Both the position numbers and the translations under genes were made by a program. Positions 16,664 to 24,092 of a stretch of 64,000 nucleotides of DNA are shown one piece after another. The stretch spans positions 297,555-361,554 of the forward strand of contig PASN01000013.1 in NCBI GenBank assembly GCA_002711995.1, given 5' to 3'. The stretch is from Halobacteriovoraceae bacterium (GTDB lineage: Bacteria; Bdellovibrionota; Bacteriovoracia; Bacteriovoracales; Bacteriovoracaceae). The notes under the pieces are model-generated. The model had not been told where the DNA came from and made no database searches. It worked only from the letters and a program-made list of their open reading frames with translations. The first letter of the stretch is position 1. The number at the start of each line of letters is the position of its first letter.

Positions 16664-17401
16664 ATGCAGGCCCAAATGTACGTCCCCCCATTAAGCAAGA
16701 CGAACAAGTATATCATCATAGCCCACGTGGCCATGTTCCTTTTAAACTCTATTTTAAAAGTTTCCTCCGGTGTCTCGCTGGCGGGAGTTTTGGGGCTTAG
16801 CCTTAATGGAGTTGGAAATGGACTCATCTATCAATTTCTAAGTTTTCCATTTATTGAAGTGTCATTTATGTCGGCTCTTTTTAACTCTCTTTTAGTGTGG
16901 TTCATTGGTGGAGACCTTGAAGCAAGGTGGGGACAGAAATTTTACTTAAAGTTTTTGGCCATATCTGCTCTAAGCTCGGGTGTGATCTACCTATTGGTGT
17001 CGCTTGCTGCGGGAGGAGCCTTTGCTTATGTGCCGCTTAAAGGATTAGGAGGCATTGTTTTTGCCCTTCTAATAGCTTATGGAATTATCTTTTCAGAGAG
17101 ACAGCTGACTTTCATGTTGCTGTTTCCAATGAAGGCCAAATATTTTTGCATGATTCTTGCTGGTATTGAGCTTTATATTGGGTTGTTCTCAGCTCATGGA
17201 AAGGCCTCATGGGCACATTTAAGCGCTGGAGCTGCAGGCTTTGCTTATTTGAAGTGGAAATCAATGAAGGCCAAAGGCCAAGGATTTAAAGACCTTATGG
17301 GTTCCAAAGCTCCCAAAAGGAAGGGCAGAGGTAAGCTGAGAATCGTAAAAGATGAGGAGCCCACGAAGGCCGACCCCAAAAATCCAAAATATTGGCAGTA
17401 G
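16664..17401 (+). CDS. Rhomboid-family membrane protein lacking the catalytic serine
   Basis: A 245-residue membrane protein with about six helices in the rhomboid fold. The loop-1 region reads EARWGQKF, as in active rhomboids (WR-like motif region). The serine motif GxSG appears as KGLGGIVFA, so the nucleophile Ser is Gly. A His is present in SWAHLSAGAAGF, where the catalytic His normally lies. I therefore call it a pseudoprotease. The tail is cytoplasmic and basic (KRKGRGKLR). The ATG follows a GAGG site seven bases after mce. Confidence 0.82.
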   Translation: MQAQMYVPPLSKTNKYIIIAHVAMFLLNSILKVSSGVSLAGVLGLSLNGVGNGLIYQFLSFPFIEVSFMSALFNSLLVWFIGGDLEARWGQKFYLKFLAISALSSGVIYLLVSLAAGGAFAYVPLKGLGGIVFALLIAYGIIFSERQLTFMLLFPMKAKYFCMILAGIELYIGLFSAHGKASWAHLSAGAAGFAYLKWKSMKAKGQGFKDLMGSKAPKRKGRGKLRIVKDEEPTKADPKNPKYWQ

Positions 17402-17468
17402 ATTGACTAATTGCGCAGATATATGATATTTGATGACGTTCTAAACTATTACTTGAAGAGGATGACGC

Positions 17469-17642
17469 ATGAAACTTCGTTTGGCCCTAGAAGATAAATT
17501 AATGGATTCAAGACTTAGAGACCGTTTGGTAGCTGAAGGAAAGATTAGCAAGAAAGATGTTGATCAATACCTAAGCAACCTTCCTGAAGAAGATGACTCT
17601 GCTTACGAGCAAGTTATGGATAAAGAAGAGCAGGGCGAGTAG
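17469..17642 (+). CDS. Small protein of unknown function, 57 residues
   Basis: A short frame with coding character: ATG at 17469 preceded by AGAGGA, 57 codons, ending TAG at 17642. The product begins MKLRLALEDKLMD, is highly charged and probably helical, with an acidic tail (PEEDDSAYEQ, DKEEQGE). No signal peptide or membrane segment. I do not recognise it. The clean ribosome binding site, the distance from the rhomboid gene (67 bases) and the lack of any overlapping gene support it as real. Confidence 0.65.
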   Translation: MKLRLALEDKLMDSRLRDRLVAEGKISKKDVDQYLSNLPEEDDSAYEQVMDKEEQGE

Positions 17643-17655
17643 TAGCTCCTCAGTT

Positions 17656-18126
17656 TTACTGTACGATAAATTTAGAAAAATAGATCTTTTTAACAGCAGA
17701 TGTCGAAAGTCTGCTGTTAACCTTATTTTTAATCCTAGTTTCCAACAAAATTCGACCTGTTACAGAGTTCAACTCACTAGGCTTCATATTAGAGGCAACA
17801 TCCACAAGAGCATCTTGAATCATAGGTTTGGCATTCTCAATTAACTGGATTTGTTCTTGCTCAAAGGTTTCGATATTCATCTTTAAGTTAACAAACCTTA
17901 GTCTTGCTTCTCTGGAGTAGAGGTTTATGACCATTTCTGGAAATTGAACTTGGGGCTTTTGGAACTCAACCATGCTGTCTTTAACCATAGAGGAGAATTC
18001 TTTTGTCTCATCAGTTGGAGGTCTTTTGATCATGGTGTGAGAAGTCACAACGAGTGCTGTGGCAGCGATTACTACCAGTCCATTTATTGCGAATATAGCT
18101 TTATCTAACCCAGGGTTTCCAGTCAT
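17656..18126 (-). CDS. FliL-like membrane protein
   Basis: A 156-residue protein with one N-terminal membrane helix (about residues 10-28) and a periplasmic domain. The C-terminal half (residues about 85-155) fits FliL: SREARLRFVNLKMNIE, then a helix, then VTGRILLETRIKNKVN and a final VKKIYFSKFIVQ, where FliL ends in a strand that reads VxxVxFTxFVVQ. FliL surrounds the flagellar stator. Here it is isolated, with no motA/B or fliM/N beside it. It could be a FliL paralogue for a different stator-like complex. ATG at 18126. Confidence 0.75.
   Translation of the reverse strand: MTGNPGLDKAIFAINGLVVIAATALVVTSHTMIKRPPTDETKEFSSMVKDSMVEFQKPQVQFPEMVINLYSREARLRFVNLKMNIETFEQEQIQLIENAKPMIQDALVDVASNMKPSELNSVTGRILLETRIKNKVNSRLSTSAVKKIYFSKFIVQ
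17690..17730 (+). terminator. Inverted repeat with T-rich flank; possible terminator inside the convergent FliL-like gene
   Basis: A perfect 11-bp stem (TTAACAGCAGA at 17690-17700, TCTGCTGTTAA at 17710-17720) with a nine-base loop, followed by CCTTATTTTT. It lies 48 bases after the small-protein stop, within the 3' coding end of the FliL-like gene, and could end plus-strand transcripts. Confidence 0.45.
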
Positions 18127-18172
18127 GCGTTTATTTTAGCACAACTGGAAACTTATTTGGGCAATAGGCAAA

Positions 18173-19291
18173 TTATAGATATTTTTCTGGATTTAGAGGG
18201 GTGTAAGGCAGCTCAAGGTCTCTTGCAACCTGCTCGTATACAAGTTCGCCTTTATAGATGTTTACACCTAGTTTCAGTGCTGGGTCAGCAGAAATTGACT
18301 TCTCCACACCGTTTTTAGCGATCATTCTAGCGTACTTCAAAGTTACGTTTGTAAGGGCGTAAGTGGAAGTTCTAGGAACTGCACCTGGCATATTGGCAAC
18401 ACAGTAGTGAACTACACCGTCAACTTCAAAAGTTGGGTTTTGGTGAGTTGTTGGCTTACAAGTTTCAATACAACCACCTTGATCAACCGCGATATCTACA
18501 ACGGCACTGCCATTTTCCATTTTGGAGATCATGTCTCTGGTAACTAGCTTTGGAGCTTTAGCGCCTGGAACTAAAACGGCACCGATAACTAGATCTGAGT
18601 TGATGACAGCTTCTTCAATATTTTGAGTGTTTGAGAATAGAGTAGTGATTCTGTTGTCAAAAAGATCGTCCATTTCAGCTAATCTCTTTGTATTTAAATC
18701 AATACATGTAACATCCGCTCCAAGGCCCATGGCCATTTTTGTAGCGTTTGTGCCAGCGATTCCACATCCGATAACTGTAACTTTTGCTCTGTGAACGCCT
18801 GGAACACCTCCAAGTAGAAGCCCTTTGCCGCCTTTATCTTTTTGAAGGCACATTGCTCCAACTTGAGTTGCCATACGACCTGCAACCTCACTCATAGGAA
18901 CTAGAAGTGGAAGGGATCCATCTGGGAATTGGATTGTTTCGTATGCGATACATGTGGAACCTGAATCCATCAAGCCTTGAGTTAGCTCCTTGTCAGCTGA
19001 CAAGTGAAGGTAAGTGTAAAGAATATGATGGGGTTTTAGCAAAGCGATCTCAACTGGTTGAGGCTCCTTAACCTTGATTATCATTTCCCCCGCGGCAAAT
19101 GTATCTTCTAGAGTTGGAGTTATCTTAGCTCCCGCCTCAATAAACATCTCGTCTGAGATGCCAATGCCTTCTCCAGCTGTGGCCTGAACAAAAACCTCGT
19201 GTCCGTCTTGTACAAGTTGTCTAACACCGCTTGGAACAAGTCCTACTCGGTTTTCGTTGTTTTTAATTTCCTTTGGAACGGCAATTTTCAT
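18173..19291 (-). CDS. ald: Alanine dehydrogenase
   Basis: NAD-dependent L-alanine dehydrogenase (pyruvate + ammonia + NADH to alanine and back), 372 residues, the usual family length. The N-terminal substrate domain starts MKIAVPKEIKNNENRVGL with the conserved Arg; KVKEP and YTYLHL hold the catalytic Lys and His positions. The NAD-binding motif is GCGIAGTNA, and VHYCVANMPGAVPRTST is a hallmark of Ald. The ATG at 19291 follows GAGAGG. It stands alone. It would let the cell use alanine as carbon and nitrogen source, sensible for an amino-acid-consuming predator. Confidence 0.96.
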   Translation of the reverse strand: MKIAVPKEIKNNENRVGLVPSGVRQLVQDGHEVFVQATAGEGIGISDEMFIEAGAKITPTLEDTFAAGEMIIKVKEPQPVEIALLKPHHILYTYLHLSADKELTQGLMDSGSTCIAYETIQFPDGSLPLLVPMSEVAGRMATQVGAMCLQKDKGGKGLLLGGVPGVHRAKVTVIGCGIAGTNATKMAMGLGADVTCIDLNTKRLAEMDDLFDNRITTLFSNTQNIEEAVINSDLVIGAVLVPGAKAPKLVTRDMISKMENGSAVVDIAVDQGGCIETCKPTTHQNPTFEVDGVVHYCVANMPGAVPRTSTYALTNVTLKYARMIAKNGVEKSISADPALKLGVNIYKGELVYEQVARDLELPYTPLNPEKYL

Positions 19292-19393
19292 GACTTTCCT
19301 CTCTTCAAAATGATGTTAATTTATGGGCAAACTATACAAGAAATTCCAGTTTTAAACACTGAAAAACAGTCAAATAAACAAAAAAAATGGGTC

Positions 19394-20212
19394 TCAGTTT
19401 CCGTAGGTTAGCACTTGGCCGTCAAAAAGAGGAAAAATATCAATATCAAGGCCCTGGAGGTCCTTCTCCATTTGGGAATGTTCAAGCTCATGGCCCATGT
19501 GAATCAGCCCTGTTTTCTTGGCCCCCACCTTTTTAGCTATATTTAGCGCCGCTTCCATATGAAGATGGGTTTGGTGAGGGGTTGATTTTACGCAATCAAG
19601 AATGAACAGATCAAGCCTTGCCTCTTTAAGCCTATTAATCCATTCATTGGGGATCGTTTTGCAGTCTATGGCGTAGGCAAACTTTTTATGAATAAAGGAA
19701 AGGGATTTCGTATGTCCGTGGGGCAATAGAAAGAACTCAAACTGATCACCAGCTATTTCAGCCTTATTTTCCACCTCTAATAAATCGAGTTTAGGAATGC
19801 CTCCACCCAATACCGCTTTGTTTTGAAAGTGTTTTTGCGTGTGGAAAATGTAAGGAAACTTTTCTCTTAAATGTTCTGCGCACTTTTTATAAGTGTAAAC
19901 AGGTATAGAGTTGCCCTCTCCAAAGGTTAGGGGACGAAGGTCATCTATTCCGTGAACATGATCGGCGTGTTCATGGGTAATAATACATGCGTCGCAATCT
20001 TGTATGTTATTGTCTAAAAACTGAGTTCTAAGGTCGGGTGTGGTGTCCACTAAGATATTTTTACCCTCAGAGTTTTTGATTAGTATACTCGTTCTGGTTC
20101 GTTTATTTTTTTTATTGCTTGAGCAACACACTTCACACTGACATCCAATCATGGGAATGCCTGTAGATGTTCCTGTACCAAGCGCTATAACTTCGTTATG
20201 ATTTATTTCCAT
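19394..20212 (-). CDS. PhnP-like metallo-beta-lactamase fold phosphodiesterase
   Basis: A 272-residue metallo-beta-lactamase superfamily hydrolase. The dinuclear metal motif is THEHADHVHG, preceded by the structural zinc motif CQCEVC near residue 24, which is typical of PhnP and related phosphoribosyl cyclic phosphodiesterases. Further His and Asp ligands appear as PHGHT, YAIDCK and HMGHE. There are no phosphonate genes nearby, so I avoid the name PhnP; lipoate-related octanoyltransferase neighbours also occur in this family. It is divergent from the M16 protease gene. Confidence 0.85.
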   Translation of the reverse strand: MEINHNEVIALGTGTSTGIPMIGCQCEVCCSSNKKNKRTRTSILIKNSEGKNILVDTTPDLRTQFLDNNIQDCDACIITHEHADHVHGIDDLRPLTFGEGNSIPVYTYKKCAEHLREKFPYIFHTQKHFQNKAVLGGGIPKLDLLEVENKAEIAGDQFEFFLLPHGHTKSLSFIHKKFAYAIDCKTIPNEWINRLKEARLDLFILDCVKSTPHQTHLHMEAALNIAKKVGAKKTGLIHMGHELEHSQMEKDLQGLDIDIFPLFDGQVLTYGN

Positions 20213-20264
20213 AAAAATATTTTACCAAAGACTGGTTAAAAATAATACATGAACGGAGATCTGT

Positions 20265-21638
20265 ATGAAGTTAATTTGGATTGCGGCGATACTCACGCTT
20301 TTTGGGTGCGCCACCAAAGATGTAGAAAACAAAAAGGACAAAAACGAGCTCATTCACTTTGATGTGAAAGAGAGAGAGTTGGACAATGGCCTTAAAGTGA
20401 TGGTCGTTGAAAACCACAAGTTGCCCCTAGTTTCTTACTACACATACTTTGATGTCGGCGGAAAGTTTGAGACACCAGGGATTACCGGCTCGTCACACTT
20501 TCTTGAGCATATGATGTTTAAGGGTGCCAAAAAGTACCCTGAAGGCGAGTTTGATAAAATGGTAGAGGGAAGTGGTGGCAAAAATAACGCTTACACCACA
20601 AGCGACATGACTGTGTACTATGAGAGTCTTCCTTCTGAACACATAAAGAAAATAATAGATGTTGAAGCGGATAGAATGCAAAACCTTGCTTTGAATCCAA
20701 AGTCGTTTGCTTCAGAGAAAAACGTAGTTTTAGAAGAAAGAAAAATGCGTTACGAAAACTCTGACAGAGGCAAGATCTATTTCTCCATGATGCAGAATAT
20801 GTTCGAGAATACCCCTTATGGGATACCTGTCATTGGAAAGATTGAAGACATTAAGAACGTCACTAGGGATCAAGTATTTGAGTACTTCAAAACATTCTAC
20901 GCTCCAAACAATGCATTTATAGTGATTGTTGGCGACGTTGACGCTGATGAAGTCTTGGATGAAGTGGAAAGTCGCTTCGGGGATATTCCTAAGAACAAAA
21001 ATCTTAAAGAACAGAAAAAAGAAATTTTTGAAAAGAACGGCGGGTTTGATTTTAAAGGCAAATACAATGGCCGACACGTAAAATTGCATGGAGACACAAA
21101 AGACCCAATCTTTATGCTTGGCTTTAAAGGTGTAAAAGTTGGTCCCAGAGACGCTTATGTCCTAGACATCCTTTCATCAATGCTTGGCCAGGGTGACAGC
21201 TCTTTTTTAAGTGAGCAGTATGTTCTTGCGAGGAAGCCGCTTCTTTCCAATGTCTATGCCGCAAACTACACGCTTCTTGAAAGTGGAGTGTTTTTTGTAG
21301 GCGGGCAACTTCTTAAAGGAAGCTCCTTGGAAAGAGTTAAAAACAGTCTCTACTCCAAGATTAAAAATGGTTGTAAGAACTCACTTACCCAAAGACAACT
21401 GCAGAAAGTAAAGAATCAGTACCTTGTTTCTTACTTAAGTAACTTGGACACAAATCAAGGGATTGCAAAATTCATTGGAGACAGACAAGCATTTTATGGT
21501 GATTACAACTTCTATAAAAAAGAGATGGACACCTACGAGTCCATTGAGTTGGAGGAAGTGAAGACGGCGTGCGAGAAATATTTGAATAGAAAAGACTCTA
21601 TCTTTTTCTCAATCTGGAACAAACACAAAAAACAATAA
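20265..21638 (+). CDS. M16 zinc protease, catalytic subunit, lipoprotein
   Basis: A 457-residue processing-peptidase-like protease. The inverted zinc motif HFLEH is at residues 78-82, and the third ligand Glu lies about 75 residues later in VVLEERKMR. The leader ends in a lipobox (LFGC, Cys15), so it is anchored in the envelope. GMxSR-type C-terminal half is present. It is followed 11 bases later by a second M16 gene without the zinc motif; such pairs act as heterodimers (active plus inactive chain). ATG behind a CGGAGA site. It may degrade peptides in the periplasm. Confidence 0.94.
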   Translation: MKLIWIAAILTLFGCATKDVENKKDKNELIHFDVKERELDNGLKVMVVENHKLPLVSYYTYFDVGGKFETPGITGSSHFLEHMMFKGAKKYPEGEFDKMVEGSGGKNNAYTTSDMTVYYESLPSEHIKKIIDVEADRMQNLALNPKSFASEKNVVLEERKMRYENSDRGKIYFSMMQNMFENTPYGIPVIGKIEDIKNVTRDQVFEYFKTFYAPNNAFIVIVGDVDADEVLDEVESRFGDIPKNKNLKEQKKEIFEKNGGFDFKGKYNGRHVKLHGDTKDPIFMLGFKGVKVGPRDAYVLDILSSMLGQGDSSFLSEQYVLARKPLLSNVYAANYTLLESGVFFVGGQLLKGSSLERVKNSLYSKIKNGCKNSLTQRQLQKVKNQYLVSYLSNLDTNQGIAKFIGDRQAFYGDYNFYKKEMDTYESIELEEVKTACEKYLNRKDSIFFSIWNKHKKQ

Positions 21639-21649
21639 GAAGGTCCAAT

Positions 21650-22918
21650 ATGAAGATTTTAACAGCACTTGTTTTTATAATTAGTTTTGGCGCTAAGGCC
21701 AACTACCTTGAAGACAACTTAAGAAGAGAAAACTGGAACGGAGTGGAAGTCGTGTGGCTTGAGGATGACTCTTATCCTATCTATGACGTTTCGGTTTATT
21801 TCAGCGCAGGCGGCTACACTGACGCAAAAGGCAAGTACGGCGAAACTCAACTCGCGTTTGACCTTTTGAGCACTGGGACTACCAGATATAAGCAGAAAGA
21901 AATTTTGAACACGCTAGAATTTTATGGCGCTAGCTACCAAGCAAGTGTCACTCACGAATTTTCATCTTACAATGTAAGTGGACTTGTTAAGGACGCAGTG
22001 CCCACCATGAAAATGGTTTGTCACATGTTTAGGAATGCAACTTATCCGAATCGTGAGCTTAAAAAGAGTGTAAAAAGAATAAAGACAGGACTTAGAAACC
22101 TTCCTTCCAACCATGGCTCCCTCGCCAGCAGGATCTTTAGACAAGCAAGTCTTGAGAATACCGGTTATGAAAATCCTGTTGGCGGAACCCTTAAAAGTCT
22201 TGGAAGAATTTCTTCTGGCGACCTTAAAAAGAAGATAGGCTTTTTCAATGATGAGGTAAAAAAGCGCATCTATATCAAAGGTCCAAAGGAGATGAAGTCA
22301 CTTAAGGCCGTATTCACCAATGATTGTAAGTGGGGAAGTGGCAAGACCGTTGTAGACACACCTAAGGCAACTAAGAAAGAAAGAAAAGGAAGCGCCAATA
22401 CGGTTTACCTAGCTGTGGTTCCCAAAGCAAATCAGGCACAAATTAGAATTGGAAACTTTATGACAGCTGAGGAAGCGTCTAGAGATTATGAACTTAGAGA
22501 CTTTACTTCTCAATACTTGGGCGGAGGTTTCACTTCCAGGTTAATGCAAGAGATTAGAGTCGCTAGAGGATTGACTTACACTATTGGCTCTTACGCTAGC
22601 GAGCAAAATAATTATGGCAGAAAGGGAATATCAACTTTCACCAAAAATGAAACTCTGGTTGAAACTCTAAGTGCGGTTAAGGAAGTGCTTGAAAAGAGCT
22701 TTAAAGAGATTAACGATGAGCACTTTCAAATGGCAAAGCGCTACGCAAAGGGAAGCTACCTGTTTGGACTGGAATCCACTAGCGCTTTCCTAAGCAATCT
22801 TATCTACTTCGACCATGTGGGTAGAAGTTATGATGAAATCTATAAGTTTCCAGAGCTCATAAATGGATTGACTAAAGATATGGTAAAAAAGAAGGCCAAA
22901 GAATTATTCAATCCATAA
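21650..22918 (+). CDS. M16-family non-catalytic subunit, ending at a premature in-frame TAA
   Basis: A 422-residue M16 protein with signal peptide (ends AKA). The zinc motif is absent: the corresponding segment reads YGETQLAFDLL. The substrate-binding signature RGLTYTIGSYAS is kept, so it should pair with the upstream catalytic subunit. The frame stops at TAA 22916-22918 right after LFNP, where M16 proteins normally continue into a final strand and helix (NPDxxxxVxVG). That continuation is encoded immediately downstream in the same frame for 32 codons to TGA 23015-23017. See the finding on this stop. AAGG precedes the ATG. Confidence 0.9.
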   Translation: MKILTALVFIISFGAKANYLEDNLRRENWNGVEVVWLEDDSYPIYDVSVYFSAGGYTDAKGKYGETQLAFDLLSTGTTRYKQKEILNTLEFYGASYQASVTHEFSSYNVSGLVKDAVPTMKMVCHMFRNATYPNRELKKSVKRIKTGLRNLPSNHGSLASRIFRQASLENTGYENPVGGTLKSLGRISSGDLKKKIGFFNDEVKKRIYIKGPKEMKSLKAVFTNDCKWGSGKTVVDTPKATKKERKGSANTVYLAVVPKANQAQIRIGNFMTAEEASRDYELRDFTSQYLGGGFTSRLMQEIRVARGLTYTIGSYASEQNNYGRKGISTFTKNETLVETLSAVKEVLEKSFKEINDEHFQMAKRYAKGSYLFGLESTSAFLSNLIYFDHVGRSYDEIYKFPELINGLTKDMVKKKAKELFNP

Positions 22919-23017
22919 GATCAAATTATTTTTGTATTGGGTTCCAAAGGACTTGAAAAAGACCTAAAAAAGGCCGGATACAAAGTTAAGCTATTAAATT
23001 ATAAAAACTTTCTATGA
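22919..23017 (+). pseudogene. Severed C-terminal tail of the second M16 protein
   Basis: The same frame continues after the TAA as DQIIFVLGSKGLEKD, then LKKAGYKVKLLNY, then KNFL and TGA. This matches the usual end of M16 proteins (a hydrophobic strand ending in VxG, then a helix and xGYKVxxL). It has no start codon of its own. It overlaps the end of the convergent bactofilin gene by six bases. Nonsense mutation, stop readthrough or sequencing error are all possible. Confidence 0.7.
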
Positions 23018-23368
23018 AACAGTTTGATCCTGCGCTTTGCCTTCAATATTAAGCAAGGCGCCTGGATACACACTTAGGTTTTGGGCATTGATTATGCCTG
23101 AAACCCTACCTGAGGCCCTCACTGTCATTGATCCAGATGCGGAAATAGAGCCTTTGACCTCTCCAAATATCTCAATATCTTGACAATAAATGGAACCTTC
23201 AACAAATGCCTCTCTCTCAAGAGTGAGCTTTGCTCCATCCAGAATAGTTAGAGTGCCTTTGACTCTGCAGTTGACCACTGTATCTCCCGAGATACGAAGG
23301 TCTCCTTCATATTCGCTATTCTTTCCTAATAAAGTAAAATTTAGAGATTTAAAGTCGCTTTCTTTCAT
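23012..23368 (-). CDS. Bactofilin
   Basis: A 118-residue bactofilin (DUF583): a right-handed beta-helix with Gly and Val/Ile spaced every six residues (EGDLRISGDTVVNCRVKG, then FGEVKGSISASG, ASGRVSGIINA). Bactofilins polymerise without nucleotide into filaments that place peptidoglycan enzymes and set cell shape. It is the last gene of a three-gene minus-strand operon; its ATG directly follows the stop of the membrane coiled-coil gene, with AGG as ribosome binding site. The context with an L,D-transpeptidase-fold protein argues for a shape role. Confidence 0.9.
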   Translation of the reverse strand: MKESDFKSLNFTLLGKNSEYEGDLRISGDTVVNCRVKGTLTILDGAKLTLEREAFVEGSIYCQDIEIFGEVKGSISASGSMTVRASGRVSGIINAQNLSVYPGALLNIEGKAQDQTVS

Positions 23369-24091
23369 TTAATTTACCTGGTAGGGACCTGCCACTTTGT
23401 AGCTGATCAAATCGCCTGAGCGGCTAAAAATAAAAACCTTATACCAAACGGACAGGCCGCTTGGCTTTTCAAACTCCGCGATAACTGGACGAAATCGAGA
23501 GACCACAAAGCTCTCACCCTTAGAAAAGTCGAGCTTGTTGTTTTCCAGTGAAAGTGAGCGTTGCGGATGAAAACTCATTTGATTGTCGGAAAATTGAACA
23601 ATGCTAATGTAGCCAGCTAGCTTTTCATCATTGTCGAGGTTGTTTAGAAGATCAAACCTGAATTCCGCCTTTTTTTGTTTGAAATTCGCGCTCATATTTT
23701 CAAGTTTTGCCTTTTCAAGCTCTGTCACATCCTCATATCCCACTGGGGTTGAAAACAACGCAAGAGCACTTGCCGGGGCGGAACTGGAGCCTTGAGAGAT
23801 CTTGTTGGTAAGCTCTGTGTTTACGGCCTTGAGCTGTGCTAGTTCTGATTCTAACTTTGCCTTATCTTCTTTCAATGAAGTAATGATCCTTGGCTCTTTG
23901 CTTTTTGCCTGCTCGAGTTTCCTTTTCATAACCACAGAGGTGGTGAAAGAGAAAAGCAAAGACACAATCAGTAGAAAGGGAATTGCAAAAACCAGCAGTT
24001 TTAAAAGCCCCTTGTTAAGTTTGATGTACTTCGGGGGCTTTGGAGTGTTGTAAACAATTAAGGTGAGCTCTTTGGATGGCTTTTGGATCAT
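23369..24091 (-). CDS. Single-span membrane protein with periplasmic coiled coil, bactofilin operon
   Basis: A 240-residue protein: short cytoplasmic N-terminus rich in Pro and Lys (NTPKPPKYIKLNKG), one membrane helix (about residues 30-52), a coiled coil (about 55-100), an Ala/Ser-rich linker and a C-terminal globular part. No family recognised. It is embedded between the L,D-transpeptidase-fold gene (one-base gap) and the bactofilin gene (no gap). The cytoplasmic tail could bind the bactofilin and the periplasmic part the peptidoglycan enzyme, as Csd5 or LmdC-type proteins do elsewhere; that is inference from layout. Confidence 0.8.
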   Translation of the reverse strand: MIQKPSKELTLIVYNTPKPPKYIKLNKGLLKLLVFAIPFLLIVSLLFSFTTSVVMKRKLEQAKSKEPRIITSLKEDKAKLESELAQLKAVNTELTNKISQGSSSAPASALALFSTPVGYEDVTELEKAKLENMSANFKQKKAEFRFDLLNNLDNDEKLAGYISIVQFSDNQMSFHPQRSLSLENNKLDFSKGESFVVSRFRPVIAEFEKPSGLSVWYKVFIFSRSGDLISYKVAGPYQVN

Positions 24092-24092
24092 T

